Source of the DNA: Apostichopus japonicus
Taxonomy: Eukaryota; Echinodermata; Holothuroidea; Aspidochirotida; Stichopodidae
Assembly (NCBI RefSeq): GCF_037975245.1
Contig: NC_092568.1
Span: 20,429,001-20,493,000 of the forward strand
DNA length: 64,000 nucleotides
Reading direction: 5' to 3'
This document shows, piece by piece, positions 1 through 12,800 of the stretch; position 1 is the first letter of the stretch, and the number at the start of each line of letters is the position of its first letter. A model generated the notes under the pieces. The model was not told the origin of the DNA. It saw only the letters and a list, made by a program, of their open reading frames with translations, and made no database searches. A program made the position numbers and the translations under genes.

Positions 1-1137
1 CATGTAGTGAACTACTGTAGATATTAACTATTGAAATATTTGTTAACTTGCTAACATTTATCTCATGCCCATTATAAACATTAACGATGAGCATATAGAA
101 TAAAAATGCAGAGTAAACAATAATTTCATAAAGATTTTAGCTGTATCTGTAGGATACATGTTATGGCATATATGTGAAAATATTACTGAAAGCATTGCAG
201 TGTCTACTGTAAGTACTAATGTGAAACCAATGACACTTTAATCCATCAAAGAACAAATATATTGGATCAAAGGGAATATTAAAAAAAGATGAATCATACA
301 TTCATAGCTCGGCTTTTTTCAGCTGATTGTTATCATTGTTTTCTTTTATATTGCTATACAATCATTCATTTCTTTCTTTCTCCACAACTTTCTAATCATC
401 CAGCATTGCTACTGTGTAGTTACAATACAGTAAATTTACAAGATACAGTGCAGTTACAAAGATGAAGTTAGTTTGACAGGCTGTGAGAAGGTAGTAAAAG
501 CAAAACGAGGGGGTGGGGGAGGGGGGGCTTATCTAATGCTTCCAAATACTGTACATATGCACAATTTAGGAAGAAGTAAATAACAATCCCCAGTTCACCC
601 ACAAAGTAAACATTATTCACAGCATAATAACTAAATAACAATCATAAAAAAAACTCCCACTGCAATGTAGTAAGCCTTGATTTCTTCAAATTCATATCAA
701 TAAAGATGTAAAGATTAACAAGTTTGAAAATTTTAAATTTGGGTCCATATTTTATAATGCATTTTTCCTTCTTTGTGGTTTACTCGCTGATTATATTGAC
801 CTTTGGTGGCAAAATGTTTCTTGAGGGTATCTTAGTTTGATCATATTGCGCTCACATATTTGGAAACACTGCAGTCAGTTTGGTTAAGTTGCAGGGGGGG
901 GAGGGCTAAAAAGCTACTTAAAAAGGATAACTTCAGACAAAATGTTAATTTTGATACATTGAAGGCTACTTCAATGAGTGCAACTGTATTAACCATTTTA
1001 TTGAAAGGAATAACCCTTTAAATCAAAGTTCATCAAATTCACTGCACTAACTTAGTACCAAAGTTTGCAACTCGACAGATCATGAAGTAGGAAACACAGG
1101 TTTCTATTATCTATATCAAAAACAAAACAAAAAAACT

Positions 1138-1211
1138 CATATATTACTGTCTATTATTACTGTCATATATTATTACTGTCATATATTATTACTGTCATAT
1201 ATTACTGTCTA
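1138..1211. repeat. Short minisatellite TATTACTGTCATA
   Basis: ATATTATTACTGTC-type units of 16-18 bp are repeated about four times with small changes. Confidence 0.85.
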
Positions 1212-3907
1212 TTTATCAACCACACTGGCTCTTAATTCTTCCTGCAATCATTATCTTCTTATCAAAGATCCCTCCAAACCTCCCCTTTTCCCCCCTCCCC
1301 TTTGCCTGCCCCTTTAAATCAGACACATAAACATAACCAGAACCTCAATTGTTCCATCACAGTGTGGGCAAGAATTTTGCAATTTAATACAGATAAACAC
1401 TAATTTACTGTCAAAGATTTATCTTCTCAAAGAAAACACCTGTCCTCCATGCCTTCTAGTACTCTATACCAAATAATATCCTGTACCCCTAACCCCCACC
1501 CCCCCCCCCCTCTGCCACAACATACCATCCAATCCCCCTTCCTTCCACACATGTATGCTTTTGCCATCTAAGGCCTTCAATGTGTTGTCATTAGAGTACT
1601 GTGTAAAGCCTGCACTAGTGATGCCACAGTGAGAATACCACATGGATCTGTGTGTAAGGTTTCACACATAAGTCTTAGCATTGTCACTGCAGAGCTACAA
1701 AATTAAAATCTCACCATCCTGTTCAAATTCTGAGACACTGATGTTACTGTCAAGCGATAATTTAGCCTACTGTAAAAATGTCATCATTCACTACTCACCA
1801 AATAATCACAAATAATCCATCCCGTGTGGCGTGTTTAAATGTAGAAAATTTAGTTTAAAACAGCACAACAAGGCAAGCTTCAGATTTAACCATGGAAACA
1901 GCTGCATGTACCATGTAAGAATCTACTAATTTTAGATGACCCTCTCTACAAAATGGTCTCTCCCAAATTAAAAGTTACTGCAACACTCCCAGTCAAAATA
2001 GATCAGTGCTTCTAATTAGATGCAGCTTAGGATAAAGCTATCCACATGATTAAATCCATTTCCAGCCCTGCCACTATAAATGAACTGTTTATACTTCATA
2101 CAGACAAAAATGAGTGAGATCAGACCAAAGTAAATGAAGAAAAAGCAACTTTCAACACTACATAGATATATATAGATGATACTGCACATATCCTAATGGC
2201 AAAATACCAATCTTCCCCTGGCTATTTCAATTATTGATTTTAAGACTGCACAAAGTGAGGATGAAAACCACGCTGATGCATTTAATCCTCCTCCTTTTCA
2301 GAGTGTTAACAATAGGGTTCCATTGGGTTCTATTGTTTAGTGACATTCTTCCTAGCAATCCAATCTCATTTTCTCAAACAAGGGGGGAGAAGAAAAGTCA
2401 TTGTACCTTTTGTAGGACCATTACTTAGGGGGGAAACTAAAACCCAGAAGTATGGCTAGTACAAACAATCATGAGATATTTGAGGTATTTAAGAGCTTCT
2501 GAATATGCAAACAGGAGTTCCTTTGAAACTATTTTAATGACTTATTCCAGATTGTTGTTTTTTTCTTTAACTTTTGAAAAAACTGTCTCAAAGATGACAG
2601 TGAAGTTGAAAAATGACCCCCATTTGACTAATCCCATTAAGCCAGTAAAGTTGGTAATGGGAATAGTATATGGCTAAAATAGCAGTTTTTAACAAGAATA
2701 AAAACAAATATGCAACAAAATTTTGATGATAATTCACAGATTTAAATTGTGCATGTAAATATTAATTGGACTGGGAGAATTTATTTAAGATGATGATCAT
2801 TTACATCTTAATATCATGACTAACCAAACACAAGGACTTAAGAAACCACTCTACCCAATCAGTCACACATCCTTTGAGGTCAGCAACAAATACCCTCGTA
2901 ATTTGAAGGATGTTTCTAAGAAACAATACAGCTTGTAAATGCTTATTGATTCTTTGTCCTGGAAGTAAGGCTACATATTTAAAGTACTAATTATGAGAAT
3001 ATTGACTTAAGAGATAATGAGAGGCATTTTACTAATGTCAGCTTGATAGCTTTCAACATATCCCTTTAGTGACTGAATGAAAATCATATATCTATCTAAA
3101 TATGTAATTTTATTAACAAGTGATTAAAAACAGTCTAAATACTATTCAATTCAATCTTTAAAAAAAAAATTAAAAATTAAAAAATCCAAATTGTTTTTAT
3201 TATTGCCAAAAGTTTATTTCCTCTTTTCCACTTTCTATTATTATTATTACTATTACTCTATTATTGTAATTCTTACTATAGTACTCCTTGATACATTAAT
3301 TTGATTATTAGTAGTAATAACCCTAAGAGATGCAACTTTGCAAGGGGAAAATGACTATCAATTCCTTACGTGATTAGCCACCAAACTAATCAGTGAATAT
3401 TACTATTTAATAATCTTTTTTTTTTTACTATTATTTCTACAAATTCCCTATTTGACGTATGTATATGCCTTGGCGTTGTGACCAACCACTTGAAATGTAC
3501 TAATCATACAAACATTTATATTTACACTAAAGATTTTTTAAATTAATGTTTTGTTGCCATATTTTATGTTATTAAATTTCTAAAGTACTCTTCAGTCAAG
3601 TATTAACATGAACTTTGGTTTGCAGACTCAAAAATGTTTTTTTTTAATGTAATCTGTTACTACAGACTTTAGTAGATGGAACTTACCACTCTAAATACGA
3701 CAACAACAACAAATACGAACATAGAAAACACATTTTGGATTTCAAAGAAAATGAAAGGAAAATTGAGTATTGGTATTTCAACACAAACAAACCCTTCTGT
3801 GTGGTAAACATTCTTGCCAGTTAGGATTAACACATAACAACATGTTTGGTTTGAATGGCAGTTGAAGAAGTTTATTGCATTCCCTCCTCCCTAAACATAA
3901 TCTAGAC

Positions 3908-4238
3908 CAGGGGTTCCCTATAAACTGGGGTGCATGAACCCCCAGGTGGTTCGTGAGTCCATCCCAGGGGTTAGTGAGATGTTTCTGAAAGTCAAAACTA
4001 GAGTACTTTTGTTGAACTAAAATCTGATATATCATATAATTTAGTAATGTACAAAAGTCGTACCCATCGACAAACTCTACAATATTACACTATGAACTTG
4101 ATCTTTTACGAAGCACTGTTATACATATTATAGTATAATAATGACTCAGATCGTGTCTCGAACAATTGGGGGTTCATGCACAACTCAGGCATCCACAAGG
4201 GATTCGTGGGGAAGGGGGATAAAGTTTGGGAAACCCTG
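3908..4238 (+). mobile_element. hAT-like MITE, copy 1
   Basis: The ends are CAGGGGTTCCC and GGGAAACCCTG, and the length is 331 bp. The flanks ATCTAGAC (3900-3907) and GTCTAGAC (4239-4246) match at 7 of 8 positions, as expected for an aged 8-bp duplication. The interior matches copy 2, for example at TAGAGTACTTTT and TGAACTTGATCTTTTACGAA. It lies in the left-edge region with no supported exon. Confidence 0.9.
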
Positions 4239-5105
4239 GTCTAGACTGACAGATGGTGTTCTTTTTAACAGTCTACAACAAAAACAGTCTACAACATATC
4301 AAAATAATGTTGTGCCTTTATATTAAGTAATCCTGTATGGGCTTTATTAGTGAAACATTCTGGGTGACTTTTCTTGTTAAAATCTTTCACAAGCCAGATG
4401 TGACCCAATAGTCATCAACTAAAAACCTCTGTCGTATATTAACAACTGAGATATCCCGCTCTTTTATAGTCCGTGGAGATTTAATGTCATTTCTAGGGAT
4501 GATACCCAGTGCTTTCCATACCATGTCACCAGGAATCACAGCACACTTTTGGTACAATGTACGAAAGGAGGTTTACAGAAGAATAGGCATTGCAAGAGGA
4601 ATTTTTAACTTTTTTTTTTTAGATAAAGTATGGATAAACAAATCAAATATACCTCTGAGAGAATTTACAAATTTTGATGGAGACGAAAAAATTGTTGGAT
4701 AGAATAGGTTAGGAATAGATGAACCAGTTTTTCACACAGGAATATAACTCCAGTGCTTTTACCAATTGATATTTCCAAACTTACAAATTCAAAATGGCAG
4801 AGAAAGTCTGATATATGTAAAATATGCAATGCCTGAGAGTTATTTATGGCACACATCAATATTTACAGTGTATATAGTGGATTGTGAGATCTATGCACCA
4901 CTGTTCAAGGCTTTAGCTAATTATCCCAGGCATCCACAGGGTAGCCTTACCATGGGGCCAAATAAATCTGAAATATTATTTATAAAACAAATTGAAGTCG
5001 ACCAAAAGTAGCTGAAGTTTAACCAGTGATAAGAGTCTTCACACTGCTTGCGACTTCTGTGGCAACTTGTTTAAAAATGTACAACAAGAGGCCAACATGT
5101 TCTCA

Positions 5106-5737
5106 AAAAAATGATGAAAGAATCGAAATGCACTCGTAGGCAGTTATTTACAATTGAAAACAAAATATTGCCACCAACAATCAAAGAAAACGCTATTAAT
5201 AGAGGTGTGGGGCAACCACTACATGAATAAGTAATTAATTTATACAGGTAATAAATAGTTGTGACGATTGTTAAATGGATCCTGGTAACACCCTCCACCT
5301 TTCAAGTCATTCCTTTCATTGACACCACACAAACATAAGACCTTAAAAATATTTCATTCCATACAAAAGAGAAGACAAAGACCCTGCATATTAGACAAAA
5401 TACCTGACTGAAAATTCAACAATAAAAATGATGAAAGAACCGAAATGAACTCGTAGGCAGTTATTTACACTTGAAAGAAAAAATGTTGCCACCGCCAATC
5501 AAAGAAAACGTTATTAATAGAGTAGTGGGACAACCACTATATGAATAAGTCATCATATATACAGGTAATAAAGATTTGTGACGATCGTTAAATGGATCCT
5601 GGCAACACCCTTAACCTTTCAAGTAATTCATTTGATTGACAGAACACAAACATCTTAAAATCTTACATGCCATATAAAACAAAAAAACAAAAAAACCCTG
5701 CATAACAGACACAATACCTGACTGAAAATTCAACAAC
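5106..5737. repeat. 317-bp tandem duplication
   Basis: ATGATGAAAGAA starts at 5111 and again at 5428. The copies stay alignable through CTCGTAGGCAGTTATTTACA, the CAACCACTA block and GACTGAAAATTCAACAA. They differ by perhaps a tenth of positions. No conserved reading frame survives between them. Confidence 0.9.
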
Positions 5738-6790
5738 TTATCGAAAAGTGTGAGGGTGTGGGGGGGGGGTATGCTGAAATGGAAAATGCCTATCTATTCA
5801 CAAGGACCATTGTGGACCAATGTGGTGTGATATTGATCCAACTTTTGCATTAACATGTATAGGAGCTGCTGTTACATGTCTCATGAGAATAAATTGTACT
5901 TAATGGAATACAAAACCTGTGATAGACTGAACAAGGGGAAAATGAAGCATGACAATCTATCTCTAGAAGCCTCCACCCGATCCCCCGCCCTCCCCCTCCC
6001 CTCCCCCTTCCAGACACAATTGCAGCATCATCAAGGTTTCAACTAATAGATTACAGACATAATATTGGATCAATTTGGGTTCATAGTCTTAACACCAAAT
6101 AAAGGGTTCACAAAATGGCAAAAATGGTACAACCAAAGGGTCTGATAAATATTAGCAAATGTCACATTTACAAAACACTTGTGTAAAAAAAAAAACTTGA
6201 GCACTTCAGTAAAGATCAATGTCAGCTTAATTTGAACCCCATCACACTTAAAGTTTCTCTGAGTGTTTACTTGTTTATATAAATTTCAGATTTTACGATT
6301 TTAACACTTGAATACTGCTGACCTTTAACCATACAATGATGTTTAAAATAATGAGTGTTTTTGGTGCAAAATACCCCTATGAATCTTTGCATTCATATAA
6401 CCAATTTTGGCCATTTCAGTACAGCATTTCTGCTTTGCGAGACCCAATCAATTAATCCCTTCTATTTTCTTTACATTTCTCTGCATATCTCTTACGATAA
6501 GATGGAGAAGGGTTAAACAATTCTTGTGTATATTTTTGTTTTGTTTTTGGGGGGTTGTTTGTTTTGTGTGGGTGTTTTTTAAGCACATAACTCCCGACAC
6601 CCCCAATACAAACACACATATATTGATGAAGTATATTTCCATGATTTCATATCAATCATCCGGGACCAAAGTAAAACAGAATACTTATTCTGCTCTCCTG
6701 TCACAACAGAGTATTTGTAGGGTGTGGGGGGGGGGGAATGATAGGTCGCAAACATATTCGTCTTATTGAATATTCATATATAAAACTCAC

Positions 6791-6862
6791 TGCGAGTCAC
6801 TGTATCCGTTAGAATCCAGGGTCTTTTCATCGTTCTCAATCTCCCTCAAGCCATCTAGTGAT
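6791..6862 (-). CDS. STARD9: Kinesin exon 19, last exon in the window (residues 620-643 and onward)
   Basis: The 72-nt exon completes Arg620 and encodes [20 protein letters not shown] plus SDS and two bases. The acceptor is TTGCTTCGTAG and the donor GTGAGT. It has no recognisable domain and is acidic and Ser-rich. The phase-2 donor means that at least one more exon must lie further along the minus strand, most likely beyond base 1. If the match is wrong, the gene would leave the window after exon 18 instead. Confidence 0.82.
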
Positions 6863-9800
6863 CTACGAAGCAAAATAATTCAAAATGTTCCTTTAAAATT
6901 TTGAAATAATGAGTCTGCCTTGACAATAATGAATTAACCAATATTTTTGATCAATTCCAATCCTGTTTTGATGAGAATCCAGTAAGTGTGGTTCAAAATA
7001 TTTACCAACTACTGATAACACCCAGCACACTGCTTATGGTCATCAATACTGTTCCCAACATTTTGGCACACTAAAAAATTGCTAGCAATATTTCAAAGTT
7101 TTCACGGGTACTTTCCTGGTGGTTCTTCAATTTACTTCTAGATAATGAGGAGATAAATAAATGTTTCAGTGAAGAAAAACACTTTCTTCATGGTAGTAAA
7201 ATGCTTCTTGAAGTTGAAGAATGAGTGACCATTAGTAGACTATCTAGCATATTTGGGGTCAATCCTGATGACCCTTTTTTAAAAACATAAATAATCACTT
7301 AATGCTCACACTCTGTAAGCCAAGTACATTGAGTTGTATTATCATCCCACAAAATATATTTCAAAATATCAGATGGGAGAATGCTACGGTCGAGTGGATA
7401 AATGTAGTGGCGTTGGACATGATGAAACCTAACAAGTTAGATTCTGTGGGTTTGAACTTAAGCCAGCTAAAGAAGGGTTCATTTTCATCCAGTAGTGATA
7501 CACAACTTTGTATCTGAAACGATCGATGATCGATGGTTTTGGTAGAAATGCATCCGAAAGGAGGTATAAATTTCTACCCGGATAGCCCACCCATCTGAAG
7601 CACATCAAAGCTACAATCTTTGCAGCTGATGTCCCTGCCATGCAGGTGTGAGAATTTGCTTAGTGCCATGAGAGCGTGGTGGCCAATTGGCTAGAGCGTC
7701 GGACTCGTGATCCAAGGATTGCTGGTTCGATTCATGCCTAGTTCATTAAGTTGTGTCCTTGGGCAAGATGCTTTATCTCACTTACCTCTCTCCACCCAGG
7801 GGTTAAATGGGTACCTGTGAGGTAACTTGTCATTGGGCGCAGTATATAACTGCTGCCGACTGGAGGGATTGTCTCTGGGACAGGTTACCATTGACCAGGG
7901 GTAATATAACGTCTGTAAAGCACTTTGAGACCTATCTCTGGTGTAAAGCGCTATATAAAAATCAATTATTATTATTATTATGAAACAAACTAGCTGAATA
8001 TCCTATTGGATGCTGACCTTGGTGTTAACAGGAGTGACATCTGTTCCATCATGGCTTCTCTTTCTTCTTGATCGAGAGTACTCTCGGGAGTCGATCCTAC
8101 GGACTCGTCTACTCCGAGGTTCGCTGCGGCGATTGCCTGAATATGGTGAAGAGTACAACAAGGTTTCTATAACGATACTCTTCTCCCGATTATTAGCATT
8201 GCTATAGAAATGCATTTCAAATCTCTTCCGAGTCTCCCAGGTAAAACTGCTTACCATTTGAAATTCTCTTGACTTAACTATTGGTTACACCGGTTGATGG
8301 TAACATCTGTCCACAAACACCCACGTGATAGCGGATATGAAATTATTACTACTGTTAAATAAATTGATGTGAACTGCGACTTACAACCATGTTATCATTA
8401 TTTACCAATTCAATAATCGTGGTATACTCAATAGAACATCATGAGAAGCTTATATGCAAACTGCAAACATCATACCAGATGTCTACAAACAAATATTTAA
8501 ATAACCCAACACTTGTTAGCACTAGCACTTCACCTCACTGAAAATGGAAATTGAAAATGTGTACATTATGACACAAAATATCCCATAGAATAGAGAGATG
8601 GTTAAACAGTTGCGTGGAGTCAGATGAATGAGGACTGCGGTAAACCGAGACCACTGAAAATGTCTATGTTATGACACAAAATAAGTAGATTGGGTTTAAT
8701 AACAATATACAAATAGAATCATGGATCTAAATCAGTCCATAATCAGTTATATTGATATATACGGATATAAATACAATCAGTAGCAAATAAGCAAACGCAC
8801 AAATACAAACGTGACAGTGGAGCGTCGTCATACTTACAGTTATATCATGCTGGACCGAAAAAGCCACACGGATATTATCATTCTAAAATCAAATGGAGAG
8901 CAGAAATTGACATGCATTCGAGGGCGACAAACAAACTACGTCGGTATGCATACTACCCAATCATGAGCAGCCCCATTATGGTACGGTGCTCTGACATTAA
9001 ACTGCTGTTAATTATAAGCAGGACAGTAAAAAGGTTAAACAGCAGCAGGAACAGCAAGTAATTTTCAAATGAGGTTAATAAAATTTCACAAGAAACATTC
9101 CATGCTTGCTTGATTGGAGAACAGCAACAAATGCAACTAGTAATAGCAGAAGTATAACTTCTTCTTGATACATAAACTTTAATGTTAAGCTTTCGTGATT
9201 TAATGTCTGAAGACATAAAAATAAACCGAGCAATTAACTGATATAATACTGCAACTAATTTTATAGCAGAACATGCTGTGGAATTACTGAGCTTTGCATA
9301 TGGTTGAGGAATTTGTTATTGTTAGTAACAGGGGGAAGAGGGAATTAACAGCTAATTGCACCCTCTGTCTTAGAAGAAATATTTTATACAATTCATACAT
9401 TGATTCTTGGTGTCAAAAAATTACCATCCATGTCATAATCACTATGACAACCTGTACTATGTTTTACTTCTAAGCACGAAACAGACTTTTCAAAAACACA
9501 AACAAATAAAATAGGGCTCTCCAGCCACGCCCAAAATCAACGAAGGGGTGCTGTCTAGCTCTGCAAAATTTGGCAAGCTGCAGCCTCTGACTGCATATCA
9601 TAAAGGTAGTCTGAGTTGACTATTAGTGGTATAAACAATTTCCTTTCATCATTATTGAAGAAGAGATCTTTTGCAACACAATTTTGATGTTTAAAGTCAA
9701 ACTTTTTGTTTTTTAGCACCGAAACTGGTATTTTCTATAAAAGCCCCTTTTGGGGTTCCCCCAAACGGCACAAGCGAAACAAGCTCTCATGCGATCGTGT

Positions 9801-12800
9801 TACTTTGATTCAGAGATCTGCAAACAGTACAGATTACCCACATTGACTCTGATATAATAGCGCCCTCTACAGAACAGATTGCCCACATTGGTGCCGCTGT
9901 TATAGCACCCTCTGTACACAGTACAGTTTACCAACATTGACTCTGATGTAATAGCGCCCTCTGTACACGGTACAGATTACCAACATTGGTTCCAATGTAA
10001 TAGCGCCCTCTGTACTAACGCTGGAGAGCCCCATTGTACAGAGTTATTATTAAGAAATACATGCATGAGAATGAGGTTTACTTAACAACTAATATTGTTA
10101 ATGGTAATGCAAAAAATTTGTTGGAATATACCTGTACCTATCTATACCCCACTAACAAACACATGTGTAGACATTAATGATGTAATAGGAATTTGTCCAA
10201 TATTGTAGGTAAAGTGTTTATACTGAAAAAATACTACTTTTCATGCCATGCATTATGGAAGGTTACATACACAAAGTTTGTTTGGAACTCAAAGAAAATA
10301 AATTGAAGACAAACTTACCGCTCTCTTGGCTCTCATTCGGGCCGCTTGAGCGGGATGATTGAAGCGAAACATGTTTGTTCTTCCAACCAAAATAACAGCA
10401 CCTGACCATAAAACAATAAAAAGGGGGTTAAAAACCTCAAAATATTCTCTACTCTGATTAACTCATTATATCCCCATTTCATCATCCATAGCAAATGATT
10501 AAGGTAGTTAGTTCTAATTGTGCATTGTCCATCCGTTTTGTTGAAAAAATCCTATCACAACTAGGCCCTAAGAAATGAACTAATCAAAGTATAACATAAT
10601 CCTCATTTTTCCTTCCGATCGTTCGTTGAAATTTCGTAAGTTGAGTTGATTTTACGGTTGGATAGAATAATTGATCCAAGATAAACAGTGTGATTTGATC
10701 TCCCTGCTGTACATTGACTAAATGTTATTCTCCAATCATAAATTAAATTCTTAATTTCGAACAATTCGTTGTTCTTTACGTGATCCATTTTAGCTGCCTC
10801 TCCAATTTAACTGTCTATCCATCTGTCTGTTTTAAGTGTGTCTTTATGTCTGTTTACACTTCAGTCAACCTCTGAAGGAAGATCTGGCTAGGATGGAAAC
10901 TTGAGCCCTGAAACTTTTAAATACACCTCCAACATCCTTTTGTAGATTTTGCAGTATTTTTTAACAATTTTTTCTCCCCTCTTCCACAGGAATAATCTGA
11001 TAGGATTTCACCGAAATGCACCACACACATAAAAGTACACTCAAGCTTGCTAACAGTACACAGCCTATTACACAGGCTATTGCAAACAATAGCCTTCATC
11101 ATAAGTCTAATTAAAGTCTTCACTGTGTGTAACACAACAATAGTCTAAGCTGAATATATCTGTTGTTGGCACGTTTCCATCATCCCCTTGCAAGTTGATT
11201 TCAGAAGCATACATACATATTTGATAATTACAAACTCCAACTGTGGACATCTTAAGTTGTGTAACCCATCGTTGATACAAAGGGACATAAGCTGTCATAG
11301 CAGTTAGTATAAGTGAAACAGCCTTTCCATTCACCACGGTCATAAATCGAAAGCATCAATCATTTATATTTGAATAGACAGTGCAAAGTAATTGAATCTG
11401 CACGGTTGAAATTTTTCTCATTTCCTTTCACAATCAAAATGCAGCATCAGAAATTTAAGACAGAGATGGGGCAGTGGACAAAAGAAAGAGTAAATTTGGT
11501 CGAGTCAATTATCATTTGGATAAAAGCGATGAGAAATTTGAGGCAACCAGAGGGAGATGATACAAGTTTAGTAAAACCTGGATTATATGTCCCTCGTTGA
11601 TGCATATACTAGATTAACCGGATCCACACTTTACAATTGCACAGCACAGGTTTCCATCCTATAGTGCAGCAGTTCAAATACTTGATTCAACAAATCAAAA
11701 ATGTTTTCTTATCATAACTACAGGTTATCATTTCCAAACTTCTTCCTGTACAATATTTCATATTATGTACTACCTTAAGACAGTTCCATTTGCCAAACTC
11801 TAGTATCCAAAACTTTTTCCTGTCCAGACAACCTCCTGTCCTATCCTGTCCACAAATTTAAAAGTTTTAATGTATTTTTTTTTTATTCTGGCTAGTTTGA
11901 GCCATTTTAGAAGTTTAATCAATTATTATGCTTGGAAAGATTTTAAAATCCAGATTATATTCAATATATGGACAGTCTCCAGTTCCATAGTGTTGAGAAA
12001 AAATTACCATAACAGTCTGCATGCAGGCTAAGGTCGGCTAGTTTTTGAAATATTTTTTTAGGAATGTTTGAAAGAGGTTGAAAATGTCTCCAGTTGAAAA
12101 ACGAAAGACATATTCTTTTTTCTCACCATTTCACGTTGATTAACATAATTACGTGTATGTTTGTAAATTTGTAAATAAAAGTATCCTGCATCATTTTATT
12201 ATGGAAACATTGAATTGTCACAGTGACATGTTTATCAAATTACAAAAAAAAAACATATTTTCAGAATAATATTTATGACCTGAACTCACTGCTGAGTTAA
12301 ACATTTGTCAGAACGTTTATTAGTTGGATTAACAAAATGATAATTAGTTGGACCATGACAATTTAACATTTTGCAAATAAACAATGATATAACCTACTCC
12401 TTTCTTACTTTCTAAGAACCATTAAAAATTTCTCTGAGACATAGATAGTTTGACACACTTGATGACTGATCGATTGATCACTTCTGCATTTTGCGGATAT
12501 GCAACATGTTTTTTTCTTCTTTAAATGGAGAACCACTCATAGTAAAACGATTTTAATCTTTATATCCTTTCATATTCCCAATTTACAAATGTAGAAACCC
12601 ATATGAACAAAATTTCTCATGTTATATGAAGTTCAATTCAAAGACATGTGATAAGTAATGCCGTGTCCTCTTGGACTTTTAACTATGCATGACTCATTTC
12701 ATCAATAATTAGGAAAGTTTATAACTTCGTCTCAAATGTTCGAGGGTTGTTTGTGTAAGATTCAATAAAACAAATTGCTCTACCCACTCAACCACACTTT

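Larger units (their letters stand above)
1..6790 (-). other. Left-edge region: intron 19 onward, no supported exon
   Basis: The next kinesin exon must start with one base completing a CA-x codon. I checked minus-strand donor-like sites here, for example near 1708, 1795, 3680, 4945 and 5705. I found only implausibly small blocks or immediate stops. The region holds an hAT-like MITE (3908-4238), a 317-bp tandem duplication (5106-5737), a minisatellite (1138-1211) and several G or C runs (511-527, 894-903, 1495-1511, 5759-5769, 6725-6737). Confidence 0.65.
6863..8017 (-). other. Intron 18 (1,155 bp)
   Basis: About a third is SINE: a tRNA-like fragment at 7385-7468 and a full SINE at 7671-7982, both on the plus strand, antisense to the gene. 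The SINE tail ends about 35 bases from the exon 18 donor. Confidence 0.85.

Noticed and set aside
4945-4963. 17-nt microexon candidate on the minus strand (strong acceptor TATTTCAG, donor GTAAGG) that would fit phase after exon 19
   Set aside because: It is too short to support from sequence alone, and there is no conserved peptide to test it against.
7671-7750. Genuine tRNA gene
   Set aside because: A and B boxes are present, but the acceptor stem and 3' half do not pair, and the sequence continues into a SINE body with an (ATT)n tail.
8003-8257. Arg/Ser-rich minus-strand reading across exon 18 (RS-like protein)
   Set aside because: It is a different frame from the one continuous with exons 17 and 19. 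The phase-consistent frame gives the acidic [12 protein letters not shown] segment.
12770-12800. Third tRNA-derived SINE head on the minus strand
   Set aside because: The A-box-like GGTTGAGTGGGTAGAGC is present, but no convincing B box follows at the right distance.
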